Shown here: in pieces, positions 27,029-35,654 of the stretch
How the letters are laid out: the number at the start of each line of letters is the position of its first letter
Position numbering within the stretch: the stretch's first letter is position 1
From: Candidatus Coprousia avicola
Lineage (GTDB): Bacteria > Actinomycetota > Coriobacteriia > Coriobacteriales > Coriobacteriaceae
Length of the DNA: 64,000 nt
Assembly: GCA_018715125.1 (NCBI GenBank)
Contig: DVMF01000041.1
Span: forward strand, 1-64,000
Direction of reading: 5' to 3'
Translations under genes and position numbers: made by a program
The notes under the pieces: generated by a model
The model's database searches: none
Seen by the model: only the letters and a program-made list of their open reading frames with translations
What the model was told of the DNA's origin: nothing

Positions 27029-29010
27029 AGTTGGTCCCCCTTCTTTGATGGGATTGCCCTGCATATCTCCACCAGCGTCTCGAGCCGCTGGTCGGAAACC
27101 AAGTGCGCTATAGCCTTCGGGTCCATGAGGACATCGCTCAGCTGGTCAAAGAACCGGTCGAGCCCCTCGTGGTCCGTGCGGGCTATGGATAACAGGAAAA
27201 CCGCCTGCACGTCCCGACCGTCCCATGTGATGGGCTGGTCGAGCAGCGCGACACCGAAAAACGTATCGTCGCTAGCCGGCGTTATGGGATGCGGGAGCGC
27301 AACGAGGTTGCCAAACGCCGTGGGCGCCAGCTCCTCGCGCCGCGCAACCAACTCGCGGAAACGAGCATCGAGCGCGTGGCGCTGGGCGGCCTCGCCACAC
27401 AGCAGGTCGAGCACCTCTTCTTTTGATGTCATCTTCAGATGCACAAAAAACAGCGAGGGATCGAAGTGGGTCAGCAGTAAGGGGCGCTCCCCCTGATCTT
27501 CGCCAACTCCGCGGAACACCTCGCGAACGCGCGCGATATCGCCCTCGTCCAAGAAGAGCCCCACCTCACGCACGGGCACCGAAAGCTGCCGGTGGAGGGG
27601 CACGGTGGTAAAAACGTAATCGATGCCGGTGAGGTCCAGCGCATCGACCTCGGATACGTCACAGGTCACGATGCGGTCGAGATAGGAGCCGAACTCCTCG
27701 CGGTACCGGTACGCAAGCAGGCGGGCGCTCCCCTGCCCCGAGGCGCACACGATCACGATGCTCTTGCGCGCGAGCCCCGTCTTTTGCCGTTCGACCGCGA
27801 GCGCGAAGGCAAGCGCGATGTAGCCGACCTCGTCCTCAGAGGGCATGGACCCAAACGTATCCGCCAGGATATAGGAAACATCGCTCGCCATGGCAAAGGC
27901 GAGCGGATAGCGCGCCTTGATATCGGCGAGAATGGGATTGTTCATCGAGAGGTGATGTCGCAGGCGCGTCGCAAGCGGCACGATATGACGCGCCAGGTTC
28001 ATGCGCAGCTCGAGGTCTGAGGAGAAGTCGAAGAGAAAATCGCTCCGTATGCGCTCGACCATCTCCCCCACGACGTTCCAGACCTCGTCCGGTATGACAA
28101 GGCCCTCGCCGCCGTCATCCGTTCCGCCGTTGAGCACGCGCTTCCCCGCAAGGTGCATGGTAATGTAGGCAACCTCAGATTCCGGAAGCTCGCACGGCAC
28201 ATCGCGCTCGATGAGGCGGGCGATCCTGTGCGCCACCGGCCATGCGGAAGAGGCGCGCAGCCCCTTGTCGTCAATCCCCCCAAGAGGGACGTAATGGCCG
28301 GCGCGTATGCGCATCACGGCGATGCAGACATGTACGAGCAGGTTGCGGTAGAGCAGCGAGTTGATGTGGAAGCTCTCCGCCTCGAGCGCCTCGTCAACGC
28401 AACCTGACACCACGTCGAGCAGACGCCTGTCCTCACCCGATTCTCCGAGTCCTATTGTCTGGAGAGCCCCCCGAGCCTCGGGCGACCTTCGCCTCCCCGC
28501 TCCGCCGATGGCGACATCTGCCAAGCAAAGCCGACGCGCCATTTCCGGACCGGTCACGCGCATACCGTAATGCGGGCGCTTCTCGAGCGTCAGGCCAAAG
28601 CGATCGAGCGCCTGCTCGACCAAACGCATGTCTGCCGAGAGCGTCGTGCGCGATACGTACAGCATGCCCGACAGCTCGTCGAGCGTAATGTAGCCAGAAC
28701 GCGATAGCAGGTCGTTGATGAGATAGGAGACCCGCTCGTCGCGCGTCTGAGGCACCGCGCCTTCCACCTCGCCCGCAAGGAGCAGATTACGATAAGTCTG
28801 CTCGTCCTCGACAACAAGGTAGTAGCCTGCGCCGCTCTCACCATCGCGCTCATATACGATCTGCGCGGCCGGGCCGAGTTCGCCATTGGCATGCTTGATA
28901 TAGGAGAAGAGCGTCCGTTCACGCACGCCAAGTTGCGCCGTCAGAGCGTCGACTGACGCCGCGGGGTGCTCGGCAAGGTATGCGATTAGGGTGCGGTCAT
29001 GCGTGTTCAT
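27025..29010 (-). CDS. PRD-containing transcriptional activator with EIIB- and EIIA-like domains
   Basis: 661 residues. Two N-terminal helix-turn-helix regions (VDALTAQLGVRERTLFSYIKH and ITLDELSGMLYVSRTTLSADM) are followed by two PRDs (about 190-410), a GatB/EIIB-like domain with a Cys near residue 421 (IVIVCASGQGSA), and a C-terminal EIIA-2-like domain with a His near 573 (ALPHPITPAS). This is the MtlR/LicR-type layout, in which PTS phosphorylation of PRD and EII domains sets activity. It heads the operon and overlaps the EIIB gene by four bases, so it very likely controls this transporter and the GH43, GH3 and GH35-like genes. The ATG follows GCGAGGAGGAGCCGT. Confidence 0.93.
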   Translation of the reverse strand: MNTHDRTLIAYLAEHPAASVDALTAQLGVRERTLFSYIKHANGELGPAAQIVYERDGESGAGYYLVVEDEQTYRNLLLAGEVEGAVPQTRDERVSYLINDLLSRSGYITLDELSGMLYVSRTTLSADMRLVEQALDRFGLTLEKRPHYGMRVTGPEMARRLCLADVAIGGAGRRRSPEARGALQTIGLGESGEDRRLLDVVSGCVDEALEAESFHINSLLYRNLLVHVCIAVMRIRAGHYVPLGGIDDKGLRASSAWPVAHRIARLIERDVPCELPESEVAYITMHLAGKRVLNGGTDDGGEGLVIPDEVWNVVGEMVERIRSDFLFDFSSDLELRMNLARHIVPLATRLRHHLSMNNPILADIKARYPLAFAMASDVSYILADTFGSMPSEDEVGYIALAFALAVERQKTGLARKSIVIVCASGQGSARLLAYRYREEFGSYLDRIVTCDVSEVDALDLTGIDYVFTTVPLHRQLSVPVREVGLFLDEGDIARVREVFRGVGEDQGERPLLLTHFDPSLFFVHLKMTSKEEVLDLLCGEAAQRHALDARFRELVARREELAPTAFGNLVALPHPITPASDDTFFGVALLDQPITWDGRDVQAVFLLSIARTDHEGLDRFFDQLSDVLMDPKAIAHLVSDQRLETLVEICRAIPSKKGDQL

Positions 29011-29136
29011 ACGGCTCCTCCTCGCTATTCAGCATAAAAAAAGACCGAGGGGTGTTCCATCGCATTCGATGCACCGATGCACTGCATACAACTTGTACGA
29101 AATATCGAGTGTCGTGCGACCCCAACAAGAACGGGA

Positions 29137-29175
29137 GGGCGGGCGCCCGCAGTTCACAGCTGCAGGCACCCGCCC
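29137..29175 (-). terminator. Long hairpin downstream of the DUF4038 gene
   Basis: A near-perfect 16-bp stem (29137-29152 with 29160-29175) lies 37 bp beyond the DUF4038 gene stop codon on the minus strand. The T-content after it is modest (TCCCGTTCTTGTT). It probably ends that transcript before the PRD regulator. Confidence 0.65.
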
Positions 29176-29211
29176 CCACCAAAACGCGCAAGGCGCGATT
29201 GTGCGATGAGC

Positions 29212-30510
29212 CTATGCGCGCGGCTCCAGCACGATGAGCGCGTCTCCGGTAAAGGGATGCTGCACCACGCGGGTCGCACCCTCATCGACCGTCACCGGCA
29301 GATGCGCGACGCGCTTCTGCTCGAGGTCGATGGCCCGCGCGGTGTAGCCATCAAGCGCAACCGAGAGCTTGAGCACCGTTGCGCGGGGCATGTAGACCAC
29401 ATACGTCGGGCGCTCGGCGGTGTTGTGCGCCACGCGAATCTGCTCGCGGTCGTCGGCGAGCTCGTCTTGCGCCGGCACGAGGCTGCGGCACGCAAGCGCA
29501 TCGAGAAGCTGCGGAATCATACCGAAGTCCCACACGCCGGGAAGCTGCAAGGCCTCCTGCCAGCGGAAGGGCGCGTCAAAGCCCTCGCCGAGCGCCGAGC
29601 CGCGGCTCAGCGACGTCTGCCAATTCCAGATGCCGTGCGCACCGTAGGTAACGCCCGCGCACGCACCCGCCAGCATGCCGGCCCACGCCGAGGCGCGGCA
29701 ATTCTCCGCGTTGAAGCGCACGTACACGTGACGGCTCGCGCCCATCATCTCGTAGCACGGCTCCGAGTTGATCATCGGCTTCTTGGGGTAGGCGGCCGCG
29801 ATGTCCTGCGGCAGCTTCCACGCCTCGTCCTGCGCGAGCGCGTTGTGACCCGGCTGGTACATATAGAAGTCCAGACGATCGACAAACGGCTCGGGGATGG
29901 TGCGGTTCGCACGGTTGATGTGCATGGTCCTGAGGCGCGTGGGCGCGAGCGCGCACACCGCGGCAAGAGCCGCCTCGTAATAGGGCAGGCACTCCTCGCT
30001 CTTCCAGTCGGTATCGCCCGTCACCACGTAGACCGGCTTAAACTCATCGAGATACGAGACGACGCGCTCCACGTGCCGGCGCACCTCGTCGAGGGGCATC
30101 GTCGGCGCCCCGAAGCGCTCGGCGATGGCGCTCCCCCACGTGCCGGGCACGTAGTTGCACCACATGAGCACGAGCGCCGGACGGATGCCGTGCGCCACCG
30201 CCGTGCGGCACATCTCGCGCGCACGCTCCCAATACGCCGCATTGGGGCTCTCCCAGTCAAACGTCGTCCCATCCTCGCTCGCATACGGATAGATGCCGAG
30301 GTCGGGACGGCAGCGATCCCACTGCGGCAGCGTGTTGATCTGCAGCGTGTTGATACCCTGCTCCGCGCGGCGGGTCAGATAGTAGTCCCAGTCCTCCAAG
30401 CTGATGCTCGTGAATGCGCTCCAGCAGGTGTCGGCCAGCCAGAACCAGGGCTTGCCGTCGCACAGAAAGCCGTCGCGCGCCTCGTTAACCGTCAGTGTCC
30501 CCAGTGCCAT
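29212..30510 (-). CDS. DUF4038 apiosidase-like glycoside hydrolase (GH140-like)
   Basis: 432 residues, no signal peptide. The N-terminus DGFLCDGKPWFWLADTCWSAFTSISLEDWDYYLTRRAEQGINTLQI is the classic DUF4038 opening. VYVVTGDTDWKSEE supplies an Asp and KPMINSEPCYEMMG a Glu, the likely catalytic pair by analogy with GH140; a short beta-sandwich domain closes the protein. Characterised GH140 members remove D-apiose from rhamnogalacturonan II, but DUF4038 also covers other activities. The ATG at 30510 is favoured over 30516 because AAAGG is then suitably spaced. It follows a PTS EIIBC gene by 199 bp on the same strand, so it may act on a phosphorylated glycoside. Confidence 0.85.
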   Translation of the reverse strand: MALGTLTVNEARDGFLCDGKPWFWLADTCWSAFTSISLEDWDYYLTRRAEQGINTLQINTLPQWDRCRPDLGIYPYASEDGTTFDWESPNAAYWERAREMCRTAVAHGIRPALVLMWCNYVPGTWGSAIAERFGAPTMPLDEVRRHVERVVSYLDEFKPVYVVTGDTDWKSEECLPYYEAALAAVCALAPTRLRTMHINRANRTIPEPFVDRLDFYMYQPGHNALAQDEAWKLPQDIAAAYPKKPMINSEPCYEMMGASRHVYVRFNAENCRASAWAGMLAGACAGVTYGAHGIWNWQTSLSRGSALGEGFDAPFRWQEALQLPGVWDFGMIPQLLDALACRSLVPAQDELADDREQIRVAHNTAERPTYVVYMPRATVLKLSVALDGYTARAIDLEQKRVAHLPVTVDEGATRVVQHPFTGDALIVLEPRA

Positions 30511-30592
30511 ATCCATCCTTTCTCACTGCAACGCCAGCCGGCGCCGCCGTTGTTACCGTACCCTAGACGCGCCCATGCGGCGCACGAGGACA

Positions 30593-30630
30593 GCGGGCCC
30601 CGTCGCCCTCCATGGCGCGACGGGGCCCGC
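30593..30630 (-). terminator. Hairpin between PTS 2 and DUF4038 gene
   Basis: A perfect 14-bp stem (GCGGGCCCCGTCGC with GCGACGGGGCCCGC), 79 bp beyond the PTS stop codon. No T-tract follows, so partial termination or mRNA protection is as likely as full termination. Confidence 0.5.
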
Positions 30631-30709
30631 AGGCTGCGGGCGGCGCGGTCAGGACGTCCCGCGCGCTACCCGTTCTTCACTCATGAGGCATGAGGCTAAA
30701 GCCCCTACC

Positions 30710-32164
30710 TTACGCACCCATGAGGGCGCTCTCGTCCTCTTCCTCCATCTCGGCGAGCTCTTCCTTGGTGAAGCCCGTGAGGAAGACCACCACGGCGGCG
30801 ATCACGAAGGAAACGGCCATACCGATGATGGCGGCGATGACGTTCCACTGGCCGCCCTGCAGGTAGTTGAGGATGACCATGAAGTTGGAGGAGCCACCGG
30901 CCAGGTAGTAGGTGACGCCGAGGATGCCGGAGAGCACCGCGCCGATGGCGCCGCCGATGAACATGCCGAGCATGGTGCGGCGGAAGCGCAGCAGGATGCC
31001 GAAGAGGGCGGGCTCGGTCACGCCGCCGGCGATGGCGGAGATGACGTAGCCAAGGGCGAGGCCCTTCTCATCCTTGTTCTTCATGCGCAGGAACGCACCG
31101 AAGGCGCAGCCCCACACCGCGGTCATGGCACAGTTGGTGGAGACGAAGACGAACGGGTCGTAGCCAGCGGCGATAATCTGCACCTGAGCGAGCAGGATGA
31201 CGGGCAGGTGCATGCCGGCGACCACGAACAGCTGCCAGAAAGCGCCGAGGATCGCCATGACGATGAAGACCGCGATGCCGCCCATGTCGGCGAGGCCGAA
31301 GAGCGCGCCGGCGATGCCCTGACCAAGCAGGTTGCCGAGCGGGGCGAGCGCGATGAGCATGATGGGCACTACGACGATGAGCGTGCAGAACGGGGTGAAG
31401 ATGGTCGACAGCGTGTCGGGCATGTGCTTGCGGATGAACTTCTCGACCACATAGAGCACCGGCACCGTCAGGATGATGGGCAGCACGCTCTGCGAGTAGT
31501 TGGCCGCAGTAATCTGGATGCCGTAAACACTCACCACGCCCACCGGGTCAGCGGAGGCAGCGGAGACGATGCTCGGTGCGATGAGCAGGCCGCCGAGAAG
31601 CATGCCGAGCACCGGGGACGCGCCTATCTTCTTAGCCGCTGCATAGCCGAGATAGATAGGCAGGAAGTACATGCCCGCCTCGAACAGCGTGGTGTAGAAG
31701 AAGGTGTAGACGGGATCGGTCTCGGTCACGATGTTGAGCATCTGCGGGCCGAGGATGACCGCGAAGGTGCGGAACAGACCGGAGCCCATGAGCAGCGGGA
31801 TCAGCTGGACCATGGAACCTGACAGGTAGTCGAGGATTTTGTTGCCGACAACCTTCGGGGTGAGCTTCTCCTTGGGCGCGTCGAGGTTCTCCTTCACCTC
31901 GGCGCCGCGGGCGACACCGGAGATGGCGATGAACTCGTCGAGCACCTTGGGCACGTTCTGGCCGATGATGACCTGGAGCTGGGTGCCGGCGAACTGCGCG
32001 CCCAGCACGCCCTTGACCTTCTTGATCTTCTCAACGTCTGCAAGGTTGTTGTCCTTGAGCGTGAGGCGCAGGCGCGTCATGCAGTTGGTCGCGGTGGTAA
32101 CGTTACTTGCACCTCCCACCAACTCTAGGACGCTTTGCGCGATTTGCTTGTTGTCTACTGCCAT
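30710..32164 (-). CDS. PTS beta-glucoside-type EIIBC permease (2)
   Basis: 484 residues in B-C order. The EIIB Cys lies in NCMTRLRLTLKDNN (residue 28). EIIC shows YLSGSMVQLIPLLMGSGLFRT and GGVTEPALFGILLRFRRTM. The tail is acidic (EELAEMEEEDESALMGA) with no EIIA domain. Unlike permeases 1 and 3 it has no adjacent BglG gene; its promoter region instead holds a perfect 24-bp palindrome and a tandem activator-like repeat. The DUF4038 glycosidase follows on the same strand, and an esterase and a DUF1593 gene are divergent. The ATG follows GGGGAAAGGGGACCCCC. Substrate unknown. Confidence 0.93.
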   Translation of the reverse strand: MAVDNKQIAQSVLELVGGASNVTTATNCMTRLRLTLKDNNLADVEKIKKVKGVLGAQFAGTQLQVIIGQNVPKVLDEFIAISGVARGAEVKENLDAPKEKLTPKVVGNKILDYLSGSMVQLIPLLMGSGLFRTFAVILGPQMLNIVTETDPVYTFFYTTLFEAGMYFLPIYLGYAAAKKIGASPVLGMLLGGLLIAPSIVSAASADPVGVVSVYGIQITAANYSQSVLPIILTVPVLYVVEKFIRKHMPDTLSTIFTPFCTLIVVVPIMLIALAPLGNLLGQGIAGALFGLADMGGIAVFIVMAILGAFWQLFVVAGMHLPVILLAQVQIIAAGYDPFVFVSTNCAMTAVWGCAFGAFLRMKNKDEKGLALGYVISAIAGGVTEPALFGILLRFRRTMLGMFIGGAIGAVLSGILGVTYYLAGGSSNFMVILNYLQGGQWNVIAAIIGMAVSFVIAAVVVFLTGFTKEELAEMEEEDESALMGA

Positions 32165-32222
32165 GGGGGTCCCCTTTCCCCTATCGGGGCCGGACGTCGT
32201 CCTGTCCATCCGACCAGCCTTT

Positions 32223-32254
32223 TCAGTAAACGCTTGTTTACTGAATGTTTATAG
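32223..32254 (-). promoter_or_regulatory. Perfect 24-bp palindromic operator and -10 box of PTS 2
   Basis: TTCAGTAAAC and GTTTACTGAA flank a GCTT spacer (32223-32246), a perfect inverted repeat with 10-bp arms. It lies just downstream of a minus-strand TATAAA box (32249-32254), so a bound protein would block transcription start of PTS 2. GTAAAC/GTTTAC arms fit a LacI- or GntR-type repressor. Confidence 0.7.
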
Positions 32255-32296
32255 TTGCAGCTTACCTTGTTTTTATTTTCGACCTGCATGGATTCC

Positions 32297-32327
32297 GGTG
32301 AACGGTAGGATTTTTCAGATAAACGTG
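32297..32327 (-). promoter_or_regulatory. Tandem 21-bp-period repeat upstream of PTS 2
   Basis: GGTGAACGGT (32297-32306) and the weaker GATAAACGTG (32318-32327, 6 of 10) start exactly 21 bp apart, 43 bp upstream of the PTS 2 -10 box. The orientation relative to the gene is the same as at xfp. Between here and the esterase start (393-bp gap overall) only the promoter elements listed separately are seen. Confidence 0.55.
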
Positions 32328-32516
32328 CGATTATTCGCATGAAGCGCAACTTCTTAGCATTTACTGAAGTTTATGCAGCTCAATTGACGCAACACTAAGT
32401 GTGTGGATTGGTATGTCGGGCACTCGTCGACTCTCCTCAGCTCTCGGTACCTGCCGTTTAACAGGCATTACACTACGTTCACCGGCTGCTGAACCGTTAT
32501 GGCATCCACACTCTCG

Positions 32517-32533
32517 TATACTAAACATGTTTA
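32517..32533 (+). promoter_or_regulatory. Promoter and 12-bp palindrome before the esterase gene
   Basis: TATACT (32517-32522) overlaps the palindrome TAAACATGTTTA (32522-32533), 25 bp before the esterase start codon. Upstream, TACGTTCACC (32474-32483) and ACCGTTATGG (32493-32502) resemble the island motif but are 19 rather than 21 bp apart. The palindrome probably is an operator. Confidence 0.5.
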
Positions 32534-32557
32534 TATTCTGTCTTGGAAAGGATTGCT

Positions 32558-33919
32558 ATGGCAGAAACGGATGTCACCCTCGAACCCATGTACCGCACCG
32601 TCACCACTTTGGGCGACTTCGGGCCCTGGATTTCGCGTCTGGTGCTCGAGCTCCCCGACGAGATCGGCGTAAACGACGTCACGCCCGCCACGTTCAACGT
32701 CTTCTGCACGCGCCGCGAGCGCACCGGCACGGTGCTCATGCGCAAAGAACGCGGTGCCGACCACGCCGCGCCATCGATGGGCTACGTCCCGGTGCTCGCC
32801 GCCTATCCCGCGACGCCTGAGGGCAAGCGCGCCGAACACGGATCTCACGTCGCTCTCGAGCTGCCCGAAGTGCGCCTCACCAAGCGCGTCGAGGGCGGCG
32901 TCATGGGCTCGCGCAAGATCGACAACTGCTTCCGCATCACCCAGACCGCTACCATCCCCACCGCTACCGACCCGCTCGTGGGCCTAGTCTTCGAAACCTG
33001 CGCCGGTGATATCTGTCCCGCGCTCGACCGCTGGCACGAGGCCGAGATGGCCGAAGCCGTCGACGGCATCAAGATGGAGTACGGCTACTACGAGCCTGAC
33101 TTCGAGCCCGCGCCGGCCGGCCCGTTTGGCCCCGCCAAGGCTAAGCCCGAGAAGGCGGCGCTTATCGTCTACCTGCACGGCGCCGGCGAGGGCAAGGGAG
33201 AGAGCGAGGACGGCGGCATCCCCGGCGGCCCGCTCGTGCCCGAGGGTCCGGTGCGCGCCTATACCGGCAACCGCGTGACCGCCCTCTCGCAGAAGAAGAT
33301 TCAGGGCTACTTCGACGGGGCTGCCTGGGTACTCGTCCCGCAATGCCCGACGTTTTGGATGGACAACGGGGTCGAGCAGCTCGGTCATAGCAACCAGAGC
33401 ATCTACGCACGCGCGCTCAAGGCCCTCATCGACGAGTTCATCGCCGCGCACGCCGACCGCATCGACACGAGCCGCATCATCGTGGGCGGCCTTTCCAACG
33501 GCGGCTTCATGACGCTGCGCATGTGCCTCGATTACCCCGGCTTCTTCGCTGCCGGCCTGCCCTGCTGCGCCCCCTGGTTCGACGCCACCGCCGAGGATGT
33601 CTCCGGTCTCTCCCAGACGCCGCTGTGGTTCACCCATAGCAAGGGCGACGAGCTCGTCGACCCCAAGGAGACCGTGCTGCCGCTCCGCCGCGCCCTCGCC
33701 GCCGCCGGCGCCATGGTGCACTGCACGTACTTCGACCACGTCGAAGACCTTACCGGCGTCTATCGCGAGGCCGACGGCTCGCCCAAGAAGACCTTTAACC
33801 ACGGTGTCTGGATCCATGTGTTCAACGACTTCTGCCGCACCGACATCGACGGCACGAACGTCATGATCGACGGCGAGCCCGTAGGCATGTGGGAGTGGGC
33901 GGCGCGCCAGCGGGCGTAG
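32558..33919 (+). CDS. Alpha/beta-hydrolase esterase with large N-terminal domain
   Basis: 453 residues, no signal peptide. The N-terminal ~190 residues look beta-rich (possibly Ig-like), then comes an alpha/beta-hydrolase: IVYLHGAGEGKG (oxyanion HG), nucleophile Ser313 in GGLSNGGFM, Asp364 in SKGDELVDP, and His415 in FNHGVW. This resembles the prolyl-oligopeptidase-like carbohydrate esterases and PHB-depolymerase-like group that remove acyl groups from plant glycans or glycosides. The ATG at 32558 follows GGAAAGGATTGCT. It is divergent from PTS 2 and 40 bp upstream of a DUF1593 gene, so it may deacylate an imported substrate. Substrate is unproven. Confidence 0.85.
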   Translation: MAETDVTLEPMYRTVTTLGDFGPWISRLVLELPDEIGVNDVTPATFNVFCTRRERTGTVLMRKERGADHAAPSMGYVPVLAAYPATPEGKRAEHGSHVALELPEVRLTKRVEGGVMGSRKIDNCFRITQTATIPTATDPLVGLVFETCAGDICPALDRWHEAEMAEAVDGIKMEYGYYEPDFEPAPAGPFGPAKAKPEKAALIVYLHGAGEGKGESEDGGIPGGPLVPEGPVRAYTGNRVTALSQKKIQGYFDGAAWVLVPQCPTFWMDNGVEQLGHSNQSIYARALKALIDEFIAAHADRIDTSRIIVGGLSNGGFMTLRMCLDYPGFFAAGLPCCAPWFDATAEDVSGLSQTPLWFTHSKGDELVDPKETVLPLRRALAAAGAMVHCTYFDHVEDLTGVYREADGSPKKTFNHGVWIHVFNDFCRTDIDGTNVMIDGEPVGMWEWAARQRA

Positions 33920-33959
33920 CGGCCGGACGCACCGTAAACGTGAAGATGAAAGGGCTCAG

Positions 33960-35492
33960 ATGACCTCGTCCGAAACCAAACCGCGGGTAATCGTGACAAC
34001 CGATCTTGAGGTTGATGACATGAACTCGCTCATCCACCTCGCCCTCTACCTCAACCTGCTCGACGTCGAGGCGGTGGTGACCACCGCGTCGCAGTACCAT
34101 TTCTTGGGTGACGGCGCGCATACGCTCGGCGAGGTCACGCCGCATTGGCGCACCAAGGGCGTCCGCTCCTACACCTGGAAGGTCGTCCCCCACGAGCCCG
34201 ACCCCGAGGCCGGCGCGCTCACGAGCTACCGGCCCTTCCCGCGCACCTGGGTCCAGGACCTCTGGACCCATGAGTACGCCGAGGCGTGGACGCACCTCAA
34301 CGCCAACGCCGCCGCGGCTGGCGAGCCCGCGTTTCCCACCCCCGGCGAGATGCTTGCCCGCACCTTTGAGGGCAATGTGGCGTTTGAGGGGGACGTGCGC
34401 GCCGACACCCCCGGCTCCGACGTCATCAAGCAGGCCGTCTTAGACAATGACCCGCGTCCGCTCTGGCTGCTCTCGTGGGGAGGCATGAACACCATCGTCC
34501 GCGCTCTCATGGCCATCGCCGACACCTGGCAGGACACGCCGGAATGGGGCGCGGTCCGCGCACGCGTCTATGCGAAGGTGCGCGTCATGGGGGTCATGAA
34601 CGGCGTCGGCCAGGACAACAGCTGGCTCGACCACGGCGCGCCGCTCTTTCCCGATCTCGTCTTTCTGCGCGCCCCGTTTGCCTACGGCGGCTACGTCGAC
34701 GCCGTGGCGGGCCAGCCCGACACCCTCGACCTGTTCCGCGCCCCGTGGCCCGAGGAGCGCCTCACCCGCGGCAACGGCCCGCTTATGGCACGCTACATGC
34801 TCTACGGCGACGGCAAGGTCTATGAGAACGAACCCGAGCGGTTCCAGTTCGGCAAGACCGCGACGCTCGACTGGGGGCTTGACGGCATGGAGCCCATCCA
34901 GTTTACCCCGGGCGACTTCATGGCGGAGGGCGACTCGATGACCTACATTCCGCTCATCCCCTTTGGGCTGCGCGGCGTCGGGGCAGACGGCACCACGGAC
35001 CCCGGCTTCGGGACCGTGCTGGGCCCGCTGTTCCGCGACCGCATCGACGACGCGGATGCGGGCCCGAGCTTTGCCGATCTGGGCAGGGCCTCCGACGAGA
35101 ACCCCAATCCCTACCTGCGCGCCTACCAAGAGGATTTTGCCGTGCGCGCCTCCTGGTGCGCCCACGAGCCCGCCGCCTGCAACCACCCGCCCCGCATCGA
35201 GCATGTCACCGCGGACGCAAGCGCACGCCCGGGAGAGGAGGTCGCGCTCAGCGCCTGGGTGTCGGACCCCGATGGCGACCTCATCACCTGCGTCTGGTTC
35301 GCCGACGTGCCGACCTGCTCCTACGAGGGCGCCGTCGACCTGGCCGCTTGGCGCGGCAAGGGCGCGAGCGTCGTGTTTGCTGTGCCCGCCGACGCGCGTC
35401 CCGGCGACCGCTTCACCCTCACGCTGCGCGCGCAAGACGTCGCGGAGCGTCCCTGCACGCGCTACGCGCAGGCCGCCGTAACCGTCGCGTAG
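33960..35492 (+). CDS. DUF1593 (nucleoside hydrolase-like, Sde182-type) protein
   Basis: 510 residues. It starts KPRVIVTTDLEVDDMNSLIHLALYLN, where TTDLEVDD resembles the calcium-binding Asp cluster of nucleoside hydrolases. LLSWGGMNTIVRALMAI follows, and a C-terminal Ig-like domain (from about residue 415: PRIEHVTADASARPGEEVALSAWVSDPDGD) completes the Sde182 layout. Described Sde182 proteins are linked with plant cell-wall breakdown and are usually exported; this copy has no signal peptide. AAAGGG lies seven bases upstream of the ATG. It follows the esterase by 40 bp, so it probably shares its transcript. Its reaction is unknown; N- or O-glycosidic cleavage is plausible from the fold. Confidence 0.8.
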   Translation: MTSSETKPRVIVTTDLEVDDMNSLIHLALYLNLLDVEAVVTTASQYHFLGDGAHTLGEVTPHWRTKGVRSYTWKVVPHEPDPEAGALTSYRPFPRTWVQDLWTHEYAEAWTHLNANAAAAGEPAFPTPGEMLARTFEGNVAFEGDVRADTPGSDVIKQAVLDNDPRPLWLLSWGGMNTIVRALMAIADTWQDTPEWGAVRARVYAKVRVMGVMNGVGQDNSWLDHGAPLFPDLVFLRAPFAYGGYVDAVAGQPDTLDLFRAPWPEERLTRGNGPLMARYMLYGDGKVYENEPERFQFGKTATLDWGLDGMEPIQFTPGDFMAEGDSMTYIPLIPFGLRGVGADGTTDPGFGTVLGPLFRDRIDDADAGPSFADLGRASDENPNPYLRAYQEDFAVRASWCAHEPAACNHPPRIEHVTADASARPGEEVALSAWVSDPDGDLITCVWFADVPTCSYEGAVDLAAWRGKGASVVFAVPADARPGDRFTLTLRAQDVAERPCTRYAQAAVTVA

Positions 35493-35494
35493 AG

Positions 35495-35549
35495 GCAAGG
35501 GCCCCTACGCCCTTGAGGGCTCCCGCGGGGAGGTCTATACACGCCTCCC
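35495..35549 (+). terminator. Two weak hairpins after the DUF1593 gene
   Basis: CAAGGGC/GCCCTTG (35495-35514) and GGGAGG/CCTCCC (35528-35549) follow the DUF1593 stop codon. T-content after them is low. They may end the plus-strand transcript before it meets the convergent PTS 3 gene. Confidence 0.4.
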
Positions 35550-35593
35550 TGCCGATTTGATGCCCACTTGGCAAGCGAGCCCCCTAGACACGC

Positions 35594-35627
35594 AAAAGGC
35601 GGGAGCCGGGGAAACCCGACTCCCGCC
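35594..35627 (-). terminator. Rho-independent terminator of PTS 3
   Basis: On the minus strand a 13-bp stem with one mismatch (35598-35610 with 35615-35627) is followed by TTTT (35594-35597). It is 28 bp beyond the PTS 3 stop codon. Confidence 0.85.
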
Positions 35628-35654
35628 CTGAGGGGCTTACCGCATGTATGCGCC

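Noticed and set aside
32474..32502. Another 21-bp tandem pair before the esterase gene
   Set aside because: TACGTTCACC and ACCGTTATGG resemble the motif, but their starts are 19 bp apart, so they do not meet the spacing rule.
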